This document shows positions 33,859-43,013 of a stretch of 50,171 nucleotides of DNA, piece by piece. Below the pieces are notes generated by a model. The model was not told the origin of the DNA and made no database searches. It worked only from the letters and a program-made list of their open reading frames with translations. The stretch is from an uncultured Bacteroidota bacterium (GTDB lineage: Bacteria > Bacteroidota > Bacteroidia > Bacteroidales > F082). Positions within the stretch are counted from its first letter, which is position 1; each line of letters starts with the position of its first letter. The position numbers and the translations under genes were made by a program. The stretch lies in contig CAJVXP010000002.1 in NCBI GenBank assembly GCA_913009685.1, forward strand, positions 1 through 50,171. The letters run 5' to 3'.

Positions 33859-34080
33859 ATGTACTGGACATTGGAATTAGCTTCAAAATTAGAGGATGCA
33901 CCCTGGCCTGCCACCAAAGATGAATTGATTGAGTGGTGCCTCCGCACAGGGGTAACTTCTGAGGTTATCGAAAACCTGAAAGAAATTGAGATCGAAGACG
34001 AGGCTTTTGAAAAAATCGAGGACATTTGGCCCGAGTATCCCACCAAGGAAGACTTCTTTTTTAATGAAGACGAATATTAA
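33859..34080 (+). CDS. DUF2795 small acidic protein
   Basis: This 73-residue acidic protein matches the DUF2795 family: MYWTLELASKLEDAPWPATK then ELIEWCLRTGVTSEVIENL and an acidic tail IEDIWPEYPTKEDFFFNEDE. It is a short, conserved Bacteroidota protein without a known function. It has its own promoter (33803-33831) and a probable terminator behind it, so it is a single-gene unit. Confidence 0.85.
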   Translation: MYWTLELASKLEDAPWPATKDELIEWCLRTGVTSEVIENLKEIEIEDEAFEKIEDIWPEYPTKEDFFFNEDEY

Positions 34081-34101
34081 AAGAAACCTGAGAGAAATTT
34101 G

Positions 34102-34129
34102 AAAGTCGCTTTACAGGGCGGCTTTTTTT
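34102..34129 (+). terminator. Weak terminator after the DUF2795 gene
   Basis: AAAGTCGC can pair with GCGGCTTT across a short loop (one G-T pair), followed by a run of seven Ts. Confidence 0.55.
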
Positions 34130-34274
34130 GTATCCGTCACTTTCAGGCACCACACAAAACCAAAGAAGATAAACACCACAGCGTTAGCGTATTCGTTGGT
34201 TATCATCTAACCATCGGTAGTTATTATTTTATCCATAATTACCCTGAAAAATATCTTTCGTGAAAATTTTACCT

Positions 34275-34282
34275 TACTTTTG
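34275..34282 (+). promoter_or_regulatory. Promoter -7 box of the HMG-CoA reductase operon
   Basis: TACTTTTG lies 34 bases before the ATG at 34317. Confidence 0.6.
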
Positions 34283-34316
34283 TCAAATGCAAAAAAGCAG
34301 TTGGTAAATTTGCCTT

Positions 34317-35657
34317 ATGCCACATAGACGTAAAAGAGACCTTATCATTAAAGGCTTTTCCAAGTTACTGAAAGAGGATAAGCTAAAGATTGTCGCCGAG
34401 TTGATGGACAATCAGCTCGAAACCATCGAATTATTGAAAAGTTTCTGGTATGCCGATACGGAAAAGCAAAAGATTTTTGATGAGTTCAGTGAAAACACCA
34501 TTACCAATTTTTACATCCCTTATGGTATTGCTCCCAACGTAATGGTAAATGGCAGAACCTATCTCGTACCCATGGTTATCGAAGAAAGCTCTGTGGTTGC
34601 TGCCGCCTCCTCTGCTGCACGCTTTTGGTCGGAACGCGGTGGTTTCCATGCTGAGGTCAAAGACACGGTGAAGGTTGGGCAGATTCATTTTCAGTGGTGT
34701 GGAGAAAAAGAAAAACTTGTTAGTGTTTTTGACGAATTGAAGCAGCATTTTCGTGAAAAAACCAAGCCAATAACTGCCAATATGGAAAAACGGGGAGGCG
34801 GCATCCTTGATTTTGAGCTTGTGGATATGCGTAACAGACTGGAAAATTACTACCAGATAAATATTACCTTTGAGACTGTGGATTCCATGGGCGCCAATTT
34901 TATAAACTCCTGTCTCGAGGAGTCAGCAAAGACCTTACAGGAATTTGTAAAAACTCATCCTGTTTTTGAAGGAAATGAAAAAGAGGTTGTTATCATCATG
35001 TCCATTCTTTCTAACTACACCCCCGACTGTCTTGTAAAAGTATGGGTGGAATGTGACTTTAAAGATCTTGAAAATATTGACCCTTCCCTTTCGGGAGAAG
35101 AATTTGCCCGCAAGTTTGAAACAGCGGTTAAAATTGCGGAAATTGATACTTTTCGTGCCGCTACACATAACAAAGGTATTTTCAATGGTATTGATGCGGT
35201 AGCCATTGCCACGGGTAATGATTTTCGGGCCATCGAAGCTGCCGGACATGCGTACGCCTCCAAAGGAGGACATTACGAAAGCCTGTCGCATGTGGAGATA
35301 AAAAACGGCCGGTTTAAATACCAGATTGAGCTGCCGCTGGCTCTCGGAACGGTTGGCGGGCTTACCTCACTGCACCCTCTGGCCAAACATTCGCTGGAGA
35401 TGTTGGGAAAACCATCGGCAAAAGAGCTGATGATGATTACTGCCACGCTGGGCATGGCCAACAATTTTGCTGCCGTTCGCTCACTCGTCACCAAAGGTAT
35501 CCAGCAAGGGCACATGAAAATGCATTTGATGAATATTTTGAATCATTTCAAAGCCTCGAAAAGCGAAAAAGAAAAAGCAGTGAATTACTTTTCCGACCAC
35601 AAAGTATCCTTTGCCGAGGTGGGTGAATTTATTAAAAACCTTCGTCTCTCCGGATAA
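34317..35657 (+). CDS. mvaA: Hydroxymethylglutaryl-CoA reductase, class II
   Basis: This 446-residue enzyme converts HMG-CoA to mevalonate or the reverse. Visible motifs are ENTITNFYIPYGIAPN (about 60-75) and VPMVIEESSVVAAAS with the catalytic Glu, VDSMGANFIN for cofactor binding (DAMG in most relatives, DSMG here), the Lys region THNKGIFNGIDAVAIATGND and LGTVGGLTSLHP near residue 343. Length and the missing membrane anchor fit class II. It overlaps the GHMP kinase start by one base (TAATG), so they are translationally coupled and should serve the mevalonate route to isoprenoids. Cofactor preference cannot be read safely. Confidence 0.93.
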   Translation: MPHRRKRDLIIKGFSKLLKEDKLKIVAELMDNQLETIELLKSFWYADTEKQKIFDEFSENTITNFYIPYGIAPNVMVNGRTYLVPMVIEESSVVAAASSAARFWSERGGFHAEVKDTVKVGQIHFQWCGEKEKLVSVFDELKQHFREKTKPITANMEKRGGGILDFELVDMRNRLENYYQINITFETVDSMGANFINSCLEESAKTLQEFVKTHPVFEGNEKEVVIIMSILSNYTPDCLVKVWVECDFKDLENIDPSLSGEEFARKFETAVKIAEIDTFRAATHNKGIFNGIDAVAIATGNDFRAIEAAGHAYASKGGHYESLSHVEIKNGRFKYQIELPLALGTVGGLTSLHPLAKHSLEMLGKPSAKELMMITATLGMANNFAAVRSLVTKGIQQGHMKMHLMNILNHFKASKSEKEKAVNYFSDHKVSFAEVGEFIKNLRLSG

Positions 35658-36592
35658 TGCAACAGCAACAGACATGGTACGCACACGGCAAGCTCCTTAT
35701 CACCGGAGAATATCTTGTTCTGTCAGGTGCCCGTGCGCTGGCAGTGCCGGTGAACCACGGGCAACATCTACAGGTCGTCTCCGCTTTAGCTAAAAAAGAT
35801 GCCCGGTTGCTCTGGACAGCAAAAAAACCCGGCGGTCTTTGGTTTCGTGCCGAAGTTGAATTGCCCACACTGCAAATTGTAAAAACAACAGATAAAATAC
35901 TGACAAAGAAACTAATAGAAATTTTTACCGTCATCCGTGAGTTTGCTCCGGCATTTCTTGATGGCCGGAAAAGCTACGAAGTGGAAACGCGCCTGGAGTT
36001 TGCTCCGGAATTTGGTTTTGGTTCCAGTTCCACGCTCATTTCCAACCTCGCTTTCTGGGCGGGTATTAACCCGTTTGATCTGCAACGGAAAGCCCTTGGA
36101 GGCTCAGGATATGATGTGGCCTGCGCCCGGGAGGTAAAACCTGTTTTTTATCAGCTGTTAAACGGAAAACCGGTGGTTGAACCCGTTGCATGGTTGCCAC
36201 CATTTAAAAACAGGATCTATTTTGTTTATCTCGGTCAAAAGCAACGAAGCGATGAGAGTATTGCGCGGTTCAAAAAGAGTGCTGTCTTCAGCGGAAGCGA
36301 TATCGAAAACATTTCAGCTATCGGCGAAAAACTTGTGAAAACGGATAATCTAAAGGATTTTGAGAACCTCCTCAGCGAACACGAAAAGATAATGTCTGCC
36401 ATATTGGGAATTGCACCTGTGAAAGAGCGTCTCTTCAAAGGACATCAGGGCATCGTAAAATCATTGGGAGCCTGGGGCGGCGATTTTGTACTAATCACAA
36501 ATCACTGCACAGACGAAGCATTCAGGGAACAGATGAAAAGCATGGGGTTTAACACGATGTTTTCATGGGACGAACTTGTGTTGAGAAAGTAA
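35657..36592 (+). CDS. GHMP-family kinase (mevalonate-kinase-like)
   Basis: This 311-residue kinase has the N-terminal AHGKLLITGEYLVLSGARAL, the phosphate-binding loop EFGFGSSSTLIS (about residues 117-128) and a C-terminal GHMP segment with SLGAWGGDFVLIT. It is close to mevalonate or phosphomevalonate kinases in style, and coupling to HMG-CoA reductase supports a mevalonate-pathway role. Motifs do not decide which phosphorylation step it performs. The stop codon lies in a dispersed repeat (36588-36609) that separates it from the convergent ROK gene by 17 bases. Confidence 0.85.
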   Translation: MQQQQTWYAHGKLLITGEYLVLSGARALAVPVNHGQHLQVVSALAKKDARLLWTAKKPGGLWFRAEVELPTLQIVKTTDKILTKKLIEIFTVIREFAPAFLDGRKSYEVETRLEFAPEFGFGSSSTLISNLAFWAGINPFDLQRKALGGSGYDVACAREVKPVFYQLLNGKPVVEPVAWLPPFKNRIYFVYLGQKQRSDESIARFKKSAVFSGSDIENISAIGEKLVKTDNLKDFENLLSEHEKIMSAILGIAPVKERLFKGHQGIVKSLGAWGGDFVLITNHCTDEAFREQMKSMGFNTMFSWDELVLRK

Positions 36593-36609
36593 TTATTAGA
36601 AGTCCCCCT
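36588..36609. repeat. Short dispersed repeat, copy 3
   Basis: AGTAATTATTAGAAG plus a C-run. It includes the stop of the GHMP kinase gene and abuts the stop of the convergent ROK gene, filling the whole gap between them. Confidence 0.6.
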
Positions 36610-37692
36610 TTACAAACCCAGCTTTGATACTGCAAAGGCATAAGCTCCCACGGCCACAGCTTCGCTGGTTCCCAGCCGGCTGATGCCTACAGCAATTTTT
36701 TTCTGAGGATAGTAAACCTGCGTTTTATCGGAAAAAGGAACAGCTAAAATACGGGGCTCATCTTTTAAAAAAGCAGCTTTTTCTACACTGTTTTCCCAAT
36801 TGTAAGCCGTCAGTTCCATTCGCGGCATCCGGCTGCCATCGTTTTTAAGAAAAGTGCTGTTCATTTGCTCCAGGGCTGTCGGCAGAAAAAGAGAATAAGC
36901 ACCAGACATGCCCCCGCCAACAACCACACAACTGTCGGTAAGACTCACCACATTGGCTAAGGCATCGCCGAGTACGCGTCCAAATATTTTCCAGGCTTCC
37001 ACGGCTGCAGCTTTATTTCCTTCTTTTTCCCCCAAAGCTACCAGAAAAATATCAAAAGGTATTGGCGCTTTCTCAACCGGAATTCCGCTCGTCTCGGCAT
37101 ACAAACGGCGAATTCCACGAATGCTTAGCACTTCTTCCACACTTTGTTCGCGGTTTATAGGGTTACTCATGCGGTTAACTTCGGCAGCAGCCGAGTTGTC
37201 GCCGCCAAAAAGCTTACCATTAACCACAATACCACCACCAAAACCCGTTCCGAGTGTTACACCAAGTAAATTATTATATTCTTTTTTGCTTTCCCTGTTT
37301 ACCTCTCTTAAATATCCTTCCATGGCCTCACCCAAGGCAAACAGATCGCCGTCGTTATTGATAAAAACAGGAATTTTAAAAACTTCTTCCAACATTTTGG
37401 CCAGAGGAATCCCGCCCATGAAAAAAGGTAAGTTTTCCAAATCGCCAATAATCCCGTTTTCATAATCAGCAGGACCCGGGAAACAAAAGCTTATGGCACG
37501 GGCCTTCATCTTCACTTGTTGCTGTAATTCGGAAAAACCGCTAATGACTTTTTTTAAAAAGTCTTCAAGATTTTCGGAAGGAGCAGGTAAATGAACTTTC
37601 TGTTTGAGAATTTGTCTGTTTTGTACAGCCGAAAAAACCAAATTGGTTCCTCCTGCATCCAATGTAAGAATGGTAGTTTTTTCCCTGCTCAT
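36610..37692 (-). CDS. ROK-family sugar kinase-like protein
   Basis: This 360-residue protein has the ASKHA fold of ROK proteins: LTLDAGGTNLVFSA (phosphate 1), FINNDGDLFALGEAMEG with the catalytic Asp, GVTLGTGFGGGIVVNGKL and VVGGGMSGAYSLFLPT. The zinc motif CxCGxxGCxE and the preceding GExGH of most ROK kinases are missing; the segment reads SAAAEVNRMSNPIN. There is no DNA-binding domain, so it is not a NagC/XylR-type repressor. The start at 37692 is chosen over 37779 because a TATTTTTG box lies between them at 37721-37714. Substrate and even kinase activity are uncertain. Confidence 0.85.
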   Translation of the reverse strand: MSREKTTILTLDAGGTNLVFSAVQNRQILKQKVHLPAPSENLEDFLKKVISGFSELQQQVKMKARAISFCFPGPADYENGIIGDLENLPFFMGGIPLAKMLEEVFKIPVFINNDGDLFALGEAMEGYLREVNRESKKEYNNLLGVTLGTGFGGGIVVNGKLFGGDNSAAAEVNRMSNPINREQSVEEVLSIRGIRRLYAETSGIPVEKAPIPFDIFLVALGEKEGNKAAAVEAWKIFGRVLGDALANVVSLTDSCVVVGGGMSGAYSLFLPTALEQMNSTFLKNDGSRMPRMELTAYNWENSVEKAAFLKDEPRILAVPFSDKTQVYYPQKKIAVGISRLGTSEAVAVGAYAFAVSKLGL

Positions 37693-37713
37693 CTTTTTAT
37701 CTGTTTTCGGTGC

Positions 37714-37721
37714 CAAAAATA
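37714..37721 (-). promoter_or_regulatory. Promoter -7 box of the ROK gene
   Basis: Minus-strand TATTTTTG lies 21 bases before the ATG at 37692 and excludes the upstream in-frame ATG. Confidence 0.6.
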
Positions 37722-37887
37722 GAGAAAAAAAGGATAAACTAAATAAATCCTTTTCACCAAACTCCAAACCACTTATCAAAGGGTTTGTAAAACAATAATA
37801 ATTAAAACCGATGGAGACAAGAGCCTGTTTTAGAGCGTTAATTTATGTTAAAGTATGGAGAATCAGCCATATTTTCCCTGATTTTCC

Positions 37888-37895
37888 TATTTTTG
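37888..37895 (+). promoter_or_regulatory. Promoter -7 box of the M16 protease gene
   Basis: TATTTTTG lies 37 bases before the ATG at 37933. Confidence 0.6.
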
Positions 37896-37932
37896 AACAA
37901 ACAAAATTTTAATCAATAAAAAATCCTTTATC

Positions 37933-40728
37933 ATGTTAAAAAAATCCTTTCTTTTTCTCGGGCTTTTCCTGTTTGTCCTGTTTGGCCTGCAGGCACAAAA
38001 TTTATCCGACACATTAAAACCTAATCCAAATGTAACCATCGGAAAGCTAGCCAATGGCCTTACCTATTATATACAACACAACAACAAACCTGAGAACCGG
38101 GTGGAATTGCGTCTGGTGGTCAATGCAGGTTCCGTTTGTGAAAAAAACGACCAGCAGGGGCTGGCACACCTGTTAGAGCACATGTGTTTTAATGGTACAA
38201 AACATTTTAAAAAGTCAGCACTCGTCGATTTTATTGAAGCCAGTGGCGTTAAATTCGGGGCACACCTGAATGCCAGTACTTCATTTGATCAAACCATCTA
38301 TAAGTTGCAAATGCCCACCATCAGGCAAAGCCTTGTCGACAGCGCAATGCTGGTGCTGGAAGACTGGGCACATAATGTTCGTCTTGAGGGTTCGGAAATT
38401 GACAAAGAACGCGGTGTTGTTAAAGAAGAATGGCGACTTGGCCTCGGTGCACAGGACCGTATGATGAACAAATATATTCCGATCATCCTGAAAGGCTCAC
38501 GCTATGCCAAACGGCTGCCCATTGGGAAAATGCCCGTTGTTGACACAGCTCATTACCAAACCATTCGCAGTTTTTACCACACCTGGTATCGCCCTGATCT
38601 GATGGCCGTTATTGTGGTTGGCGATGTGAATATAAACCAAATGCAAAAGCTTATTGAAAAGCATTTTGGAAAAATATCCAATCCGCAAAACGAACAGAAA
38701 CGGATAGTTTACGGCATACCTGATAACAAAAAACCGCTCATTGCAATTACTACCGACAAGGAAGCTACCATGAATCAGGTGGTCGTCTTTTACAAACATC
38801 CAAAAAAAGCTGAAAAAACCGTAGCCGATTACAAAAAACATTTGGAAGACCAGCTCATCAGCAGCATGATTACCGCACGTCTGGCCGAAATAACACAAAA
38901 ACCCGGCGCCCCTTTCATGTATGCCGGCGCCGGATATGGCGGTTTCCTCGGCCGGACAACCGATGCTTATACCGCTTTTGCCATTGCCAAAGACAACCAA
39001 ATAGGCAAAAGCCTGGAAACATTACTTAACGAAGGAAAGCGCATGCAGGAATATGGCTTTACACCCACCGAGCTGGCACGGGAAAAGAAGAATCTGATGC
39101 GCAAATACGAACGTTTGTATGTCGACAAAAACAAACAAAGATCCTCCCTGCTCATACAGAAATACATTGCCAATTTTACAGATAAAGATCCCATTCCGGG
39201 CATCGCAGAAGAATACAAACTGGCCAAAGAGCTTCTGCCACAAATTAAGCTGAATAGTGTGGACAACATGGCAAAACACTGGATTACAGATTCAAACATG
39301 GTTGTTTTGATTACTGCTCCGCAAAAAAAAGGCGTAAAAGTCCCCACAAAACAAGAGGTAATGACAATTTTCGAAACCGAAAAGACAATGAAGCTGAAAC
39401 CTTATGTGGACAAAGTTCTTCGGGCACCGTTGATTGCTCACGCCATAAAACCCGGCAAAATAATACAGATTCAAAAAACAGATTCGCTTTACGAAAAATG
39501 GACCTTGAGCAACGGCATGGAAGTATTTGTGAAACCTACCCGTTTCAAAAACGACGAGGTGCTTTACAAAGCTTACAGTACGGGCGGAACTTCATTGCTT
39601 CCCGACGATAAGGTTATTATTAAACGTGTTTTTAGCGATATTGTTGATGAAAGCGGGCTGGGACAGTTCAGTGGTATTGACCTGGGGAAAAAACTGGCAG
39701 GAAAAGCTGCAAGCCTCACATCTTTTATAACCAACCTGCAACAGGGCTTTGAAGGTAATGCCAGCCCGAAAGATTTGAAAACGTTGTTTAAACTACAATA
39801 CCTCTATTTCACTTCGCCGAGAAAAGACAAGGATATTTTTCAAAAAACCATTACCAACCAGGAGAACCTGATTAAGCATCTGAGTGCAAATCCAAGGATG
39901 GTCTTTTATGATTCTCTCAGCAGTGTTATCACCTCACATTCTCCACGATCGATTGTAATTCCCACCGAAGCACAGATAAAAAGCATCAGGCAGGCAGACA
40001 TTTACAACATTTACAAAAACCAGTTTCAGCATGCTGCCGGATATAAAATTTTTCTGGTGGGGAACATCGACATACAAAAGCTGAAACCTCTGGTTGAAAA
40101 ATACCTCGCCAGCATCCCCACAGGCGAAAATCTTTCCTGGAAAGATGTGAGTACTCCATTCCCCAAAGGCGTTACAAATGTGGATGTCTATAAGGGAAGC
40201 GCACCACAAAGCCAGGTAGTCATTGTCATGGAAGGGAAATATCACTACACCCCCGGGGACAACCTTATTATGAACGCACTGGTGCAGTCGCTGAATATTG
40301 AGTTACGCGAAAAAGTCCGTGAAGAAGAAAGCGGCACTTACGGAATTTACGTATCCCCCACGCTGAGGAAATATCCTCATGAAAAATATATTCTTATGAC
40401 CGGCTTTGGCTGTGCACCGAAAAATGTAAACAAACTGGTGAAATCGGTTTTTGAGGTTATGAAAAAAATACAATCGGAAGGACCTGATGCCATGACCCTT
40501 AAAAAGGTAAAAAAGACCTTTATCAGGAGCAGAGAAACCAGCGAACGTGAAAACAGTTTCTGGTTGAATCAAATGTTAAACAGTAACTTTTTTAACACAA
40601 AAATACTCTCTGACAAAGAATATAATGAAGCGGTTGGCGACATTACAGCGAAAAAGGTCAAAAAAGCGGCAAAAAAATACCTCAACACCAAACATTATGT
40701 GCTCGGGGTTTTAAAACCGGAAAAATAA
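37933..40728 (+). CDS. Exported M16-family zinc metallopeptidase
   Basis: This 931-residue protein has a signal peptide (1-22, ending LQAQ) and the inverted zinc motif HLLEH (His79, His83, catalytic Glu82). A downstream acidic cluster, ERGVVKEEWR (about 155-165), probably holds the third ligand. The second half (about residue 500 on) repeats the M16 fold without the zinc site, ending in REKVREEESGTYGIYVSPTL, the region with the conserved Arg-Tyr of inactive halves. The size matches fused, pitrilysin-like peptidases that degrade peptides in the periplasm. A single-gene unit with its own promoter and terminator. Confidence 0.93.
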   Translation: MLKKSFLFLGLFLFVLFGLQAQNLSDTLKPNPNVTIGKLANGLTYYIQHNNKPENRVELRLVVNAGSVCEKNDQQGLAHLLEHMCFNGTKHFKKSALVDFIEASGVKFGAHLNASTSFDQTIYKLQMPTIRQSLVDSAMLVLEDWAHNVRLEGSEIDKERGVVKEEWRLGLGAQDRMMNKYIPIILKGSRYAKRLPIGKMPVVDTAHYQTIRSFYHTWYRPDLMAVIVVGDVNINQMQKLIEKHFGKISNPQNEQKRIVYGIPDNKKPLIAITTDKEATMNQVVVFYKHPKKAEKTVADYKKHLEDQLISSMITARLAEITQKPGAPFMYAGAGYGGFLGRTTDAYTAFAIAKDNQIGKSLETLLNEGKRMQEYGFTPTELAREKKNLMRKYERLYVDKNKQRSSLLIQKYIANFTDKDPIPGIAEEYKLAKELLPQIKLNSVDNMAKHWITDSNMVVLITAPQKKGVKVPTKQEVMTIFETEKTMKLKPYVDKVLRAPLIAHAIKPGKIIQIQKTDSLYEKWTLSNGMEVFVKPTRFKNDEVLYKAYSTGGTSLLPDDKVIIKRVFSDIVDESGLGQFSGIDLGKKLAGKAASLTSFITNLQQGFEGNASPKDLKTLFKLQYLYFTSPRKDKDIFQKTITNQENLIKHLSANPRMVFYDSLSSVITSHSPRSIVIPTEAQIKSIRQADIYNIYKNQFQHAAGYKIFLVGNIDIQKLKPLVEKYLASIPTGENLSWKDVSTPFPKGVTNVDVYKGSAPQSQVVIVMEGKYHYTPGDNLIMNALVQSLNIELREKVREEESGTYGIYVSPTLRKYPHEKYILMTGFGCAPKNVNKLVKSVFEVMKKIQSEGPDAMTLKKVKKTFIRSRETSERENSFWLNQMLNSNFFNTKILSDKEYNEAVGDITAKKVKKAAKKYLNTKHYVLGVLKPEK

Positions 40729-40737
40729 TACACATCA

Positions 40738-40779
40738 GGGAGCCATCGCAAAGACAAAATAGCGGGGTGGCTCTCTTTT
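40738..40779 (+). terminator. Intrinsic terminator after the M16 gene
   Basis: GGGAGCCATCGC and a complementary GCGGGGTGGCTCTC (with a small bulge) are followed by TTTTT. Confidence 0.7.
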
Positions 40780-40931
40780 TGGCTGAAACGTCCGGAAAAC
40801 GTATTTCACACAATGCTATTCCCTGATTTTATCAAACGTTTGTAATCAATTGTGTAATTATTCACAACTCAATCACCCGAAAGCTTTTCTTTTTCTCATC
40901 GGGGCAATGGTTACCGATTTTTGATAATGAC

Positions 40932-40939
40932 TATTTTTG
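40932..40939 (+). promoter_or_regulatory. Promoter -7 box of the phosphofructokinase gene
   Basis: TATTTTTG lies 26 bases before the ATG at 40966 and inside the longer frame from 40921, which it excludes as start. Confidence 0.6.
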
Positions 40940-40965
40940 CGTTTCAAAAATATAATAATAAAAAA

Positions 40966-42063
40966 ATGAAACGAGTACTAATAGCAACAGGCGGCGGCGA
41001 TTGTCCCGGGTTAAATGCCGTGATACGAGCCATCGTCCACCGGGCATCACAGGAAAAAGATTGGGAAGTGCTGGGAAGCATTCAGGCTTTTAACGGGATC
41101 CTGTGGGAGCCCACCGAAGTGGTTGTACTGGACAACAAAAGGGTGAAAGGAATTCATTTTCAAGGGGGTACCATTATCGAAACCACCAACAAAGGAGGGC
41201 CGTTTGCCTGGCCCATAATAGACAAAGACGGAAAATGGACTTCGGTTGATCGTTCGGACGAAATGATACGTAAGCTGCAGATTATGCACATTGATGCAGT
41301 TATCAGCATTGGCGGTGATGGATCGCAACGTATTTCCGAGCAGCTCTACCGCAAAGGGCTGAACATTATCGGGGTTCCCAAGACCATCGACAACGACCTC
41401 TCTTCCACCGATTCGACTTTTGGTTTTCAGACGGCTGTGGAAATAGCTACCGAATCCGTTGATAAGTTAGTTACCACTGCTGCCAGTCACAACCGTGTTT
41501 TTGTACTGGAAGTTATGGGTCGCGAAGCTGGATGGATTGCCATGAATGCTGCCGTTGCAGGAGGTGCCGACGTGTGCCTGATTCCGGAAATGCCTTACGA
41601 CATTGAAGCGGTAAAAGAGGCCCTTGAAAAACGCTTTGTTCACGACAGAGGATTTGCCGTTGTGGTAATTTCAGAAGGAGCTCATCCTAAAGGTGGTAAA
41701 ATAGCTGTCCGGGAAAATGATGAAATAGGCTACGAAAACCCAAAACTGGGAGGCATCTCACGCCAGTTGATTAAGGAACTCAAGGCTGCCGGTTTTAAAC
41801 ATGACATGCGAGAAACAGTTTTAGGACATTTGCAAAGAGGAGGAGTTCCCATTGCTTACGACAGAGTCCTCTCCGCCCAATTTGGTGTGAGGGCTTTTGA
41901 AATGGCAATGGACGGCGATTTTGGGAAAATGGTAGCCTACCGGCACCCCAAATTTCTGGCTGTTCCCCTTAAAGATGCTATTGCCAAACCCAACCTGGTA
42001 ACACCCGATAATGCTCTGGTAAAGACAGTCAAAGGGTTAGGGATTTCAATGGGACAGAAATAA
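40966..42063 (+). CDS. pfkA: 6-phosphofructokinase
   Basis: This 365-residue enzyme phosphorylates fructose 6-phosphate in glycolysis. The N-terminus RVLIATGGGDCPGLNAVIRA binds the phosphoryl donor. Two diagnostic positions are mixed: GGDGS has Gly as in ATP enzymes, while GVPKTIDNDL has Lys as in pyrophosphate enzymes. As I understand the family, Gly plus Lys occurs in ATP-using group III and plant-type enzymes, so ATP is the likelier donor. EVMGREAGWIA and HLQRGGVP follow in the substrate site. It is probably a single-gene unit; gcvH downstream has its own promoter. Confidence 0.93.
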   Translation: MKRVLIATGGGDCPGLNAVIRAIVHRASQEKDWEVLGSIQAFNGILWEPTEVVVLDNKRVKGIHFQGGTIIETTNKGGPFAWPIIDKDGKWTSVDRSDEMIRKLQIMHIDAVISIGGDGSQRISEQLYRKGLNIIGVPKTIDNDLSSTDSTFGFQTAVEIATESVDKLVTTAASHNRVFVLEVMGREAGWIAMNAAVAGGADVCLIPEMPYDIEAVKEALEKRFVHDRGFAVVVISEGAHPKGGKIAVRENDEIGYENPKLGGISRQLIKELKAAGFKHDMRETVLGHLQRGGVPIAYDRVLSAQFGVRAFEMAMDGDFGKMVAYRHPKFLAVPLKDAIAKPNLVTPDNALVKTVKGLGISMGQK

Positions 42064-42120
42064 GCCGGTAATTTAGAAACCTTCATAATTGCATCTGCCT
42101 TTTGTAAAAAAAAATTAGCG

Positions 42121-42128
42121 TAAATTTG
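42121..42128 (+). promoter_or_regulatory. Promoter -7 box of gcvH
   Basis: TAAATTTG lies 26 bases before the gcvH ATG, with TTTG at 42101-42104 as a possible -33 element. Confidence 0.65.
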
Positions 42129-42154
42129 GGGCATCATTTTTAAAACGTAAAAAC

Positions 42155-42535
42155 ATGAATATACCTGAAAATTTAAAGTTCACTAATGATCACGAATGGG
42201 TGAGAACAGAAGGTGAAGACGCTTATGTAGGAATTACCGACTTCGCACAGAATGAATTGGGAGATATTGTTTTTGTTGAAGTGGAAACCATCGACGAAAC
42301 GCTGGAAAAAGAGGAACCTTTTGGCACCATAGAAGCCGTCAAAACAGTTTCTGACCTGCTTCTCCCTGTTGGAGGAACTATCCTCGAGTTGAATGAAAAG
42401 TTAGAAGATGCCCCCGATCTAATCAACAAAGACCCTTACGGAGATGGTTGGATCGTAAAAGTGAAACTGACAAATCCTGCCGACGTGGATGATTTGTTGG
42501 ATGCAGCTGCCTACAGGAATCTGATTGAATCATAG
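42155..42535 (+). CDS. gcvH: Glycine cleavage system H protein
   Basis: This 126-residue protein carries the lipoyl arm that shuttles the aminomethyl group among the P, T and L proteins. The lipoylated Lys is in [18 protein letters not shown] (about residue 63), and the N-terminus [20 protein letters not shown] and tail [13 protein letters not shown] are standard. The other glycine-cleavage genes are not nearby. A VanZ-like and a TonB gene follow within the same strand. Confidence 0.96.
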   Translation: MNIPENLKFTNDHEWVRTEGEDAYVGITDFAQNELGDIVFVEVETIDETLEKEEPFGTIEAVKTVSDLLLPVGGTILELNEKLEDAPDLINKDPYGDGWIVKVKLTNPADVDDLLDAAAYRNLIES

Positions 42536-42546
42536 CAACACGTTTT

Positions 42547-42945
42547 ATGCTAAAAAAATTATGGCCTGCTCTTTTATGGTCGTTCATCATCCTGCTGTTG
42601 ACTGGCTTGCCCGGTAGCGATTTTCCAAAAATAACTACTTTTTGGGGCTGGTTGGAACCTGACAAGGCGGTACACCTCTTTATTTTTGGAACGCTGGCTT
42701 TTCTGATTTTATTTGGTTTCAGGGTGCAATATTTTAACAGCAGAAAACGTTATTTGTTCGGGTTGATAGCAGTTATCATTACTGCCGTTTACGGAATGAT
42801 AACCGAAGTTCTGCAATATTATGTTTTTATCGGAAGAAGCGGGAACAGGTTTGATTTTTTTGCCGATACAATAGGTGCAATAGCGGGATGGATGCTTTTT
42901 ATTTATCTGTATCGAAAAAAAATAAGGAGAAAAGAAAGTCAGTAA
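42547..42945 (+). CDS. VanZ-like family membrane protein
   Basis: This 132-residue protein has four hydrophobic segments (about 5-21, 45-60, 70-88, 105-122). It shows the VanZ-like pattern: DKAVHLFIFGTLAFLILFGF, then TEVLQYYVFIGRSGNRFDFF followed by ADTIGAIAGW. VanZ confers low teicoplanin resistance in enterococci, but the function of most family members is unknown. It starts 11 bases after gcvH and is probably cotranscribed with it. Confidence 0.87.
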   Translation: MLKKLWPALLWSFIILLLTGLPGSDFPKITTFWGWLEPDKAVHLFIFGTLAFLILFGFRVQYFNSRKRYLFGLIAVIITAVYGMITEVLQYYVFIGRSGNRFDFFADTIGAIAGWMLFIYLYRKKIRRKESQ

Positions 42946-43013
42946 AAAGAATTTACCTAATTTAGCGGCCGGAAAAAGTTATTCATAATAAAATTTAACA
43001 AACAAAAAGAAGA

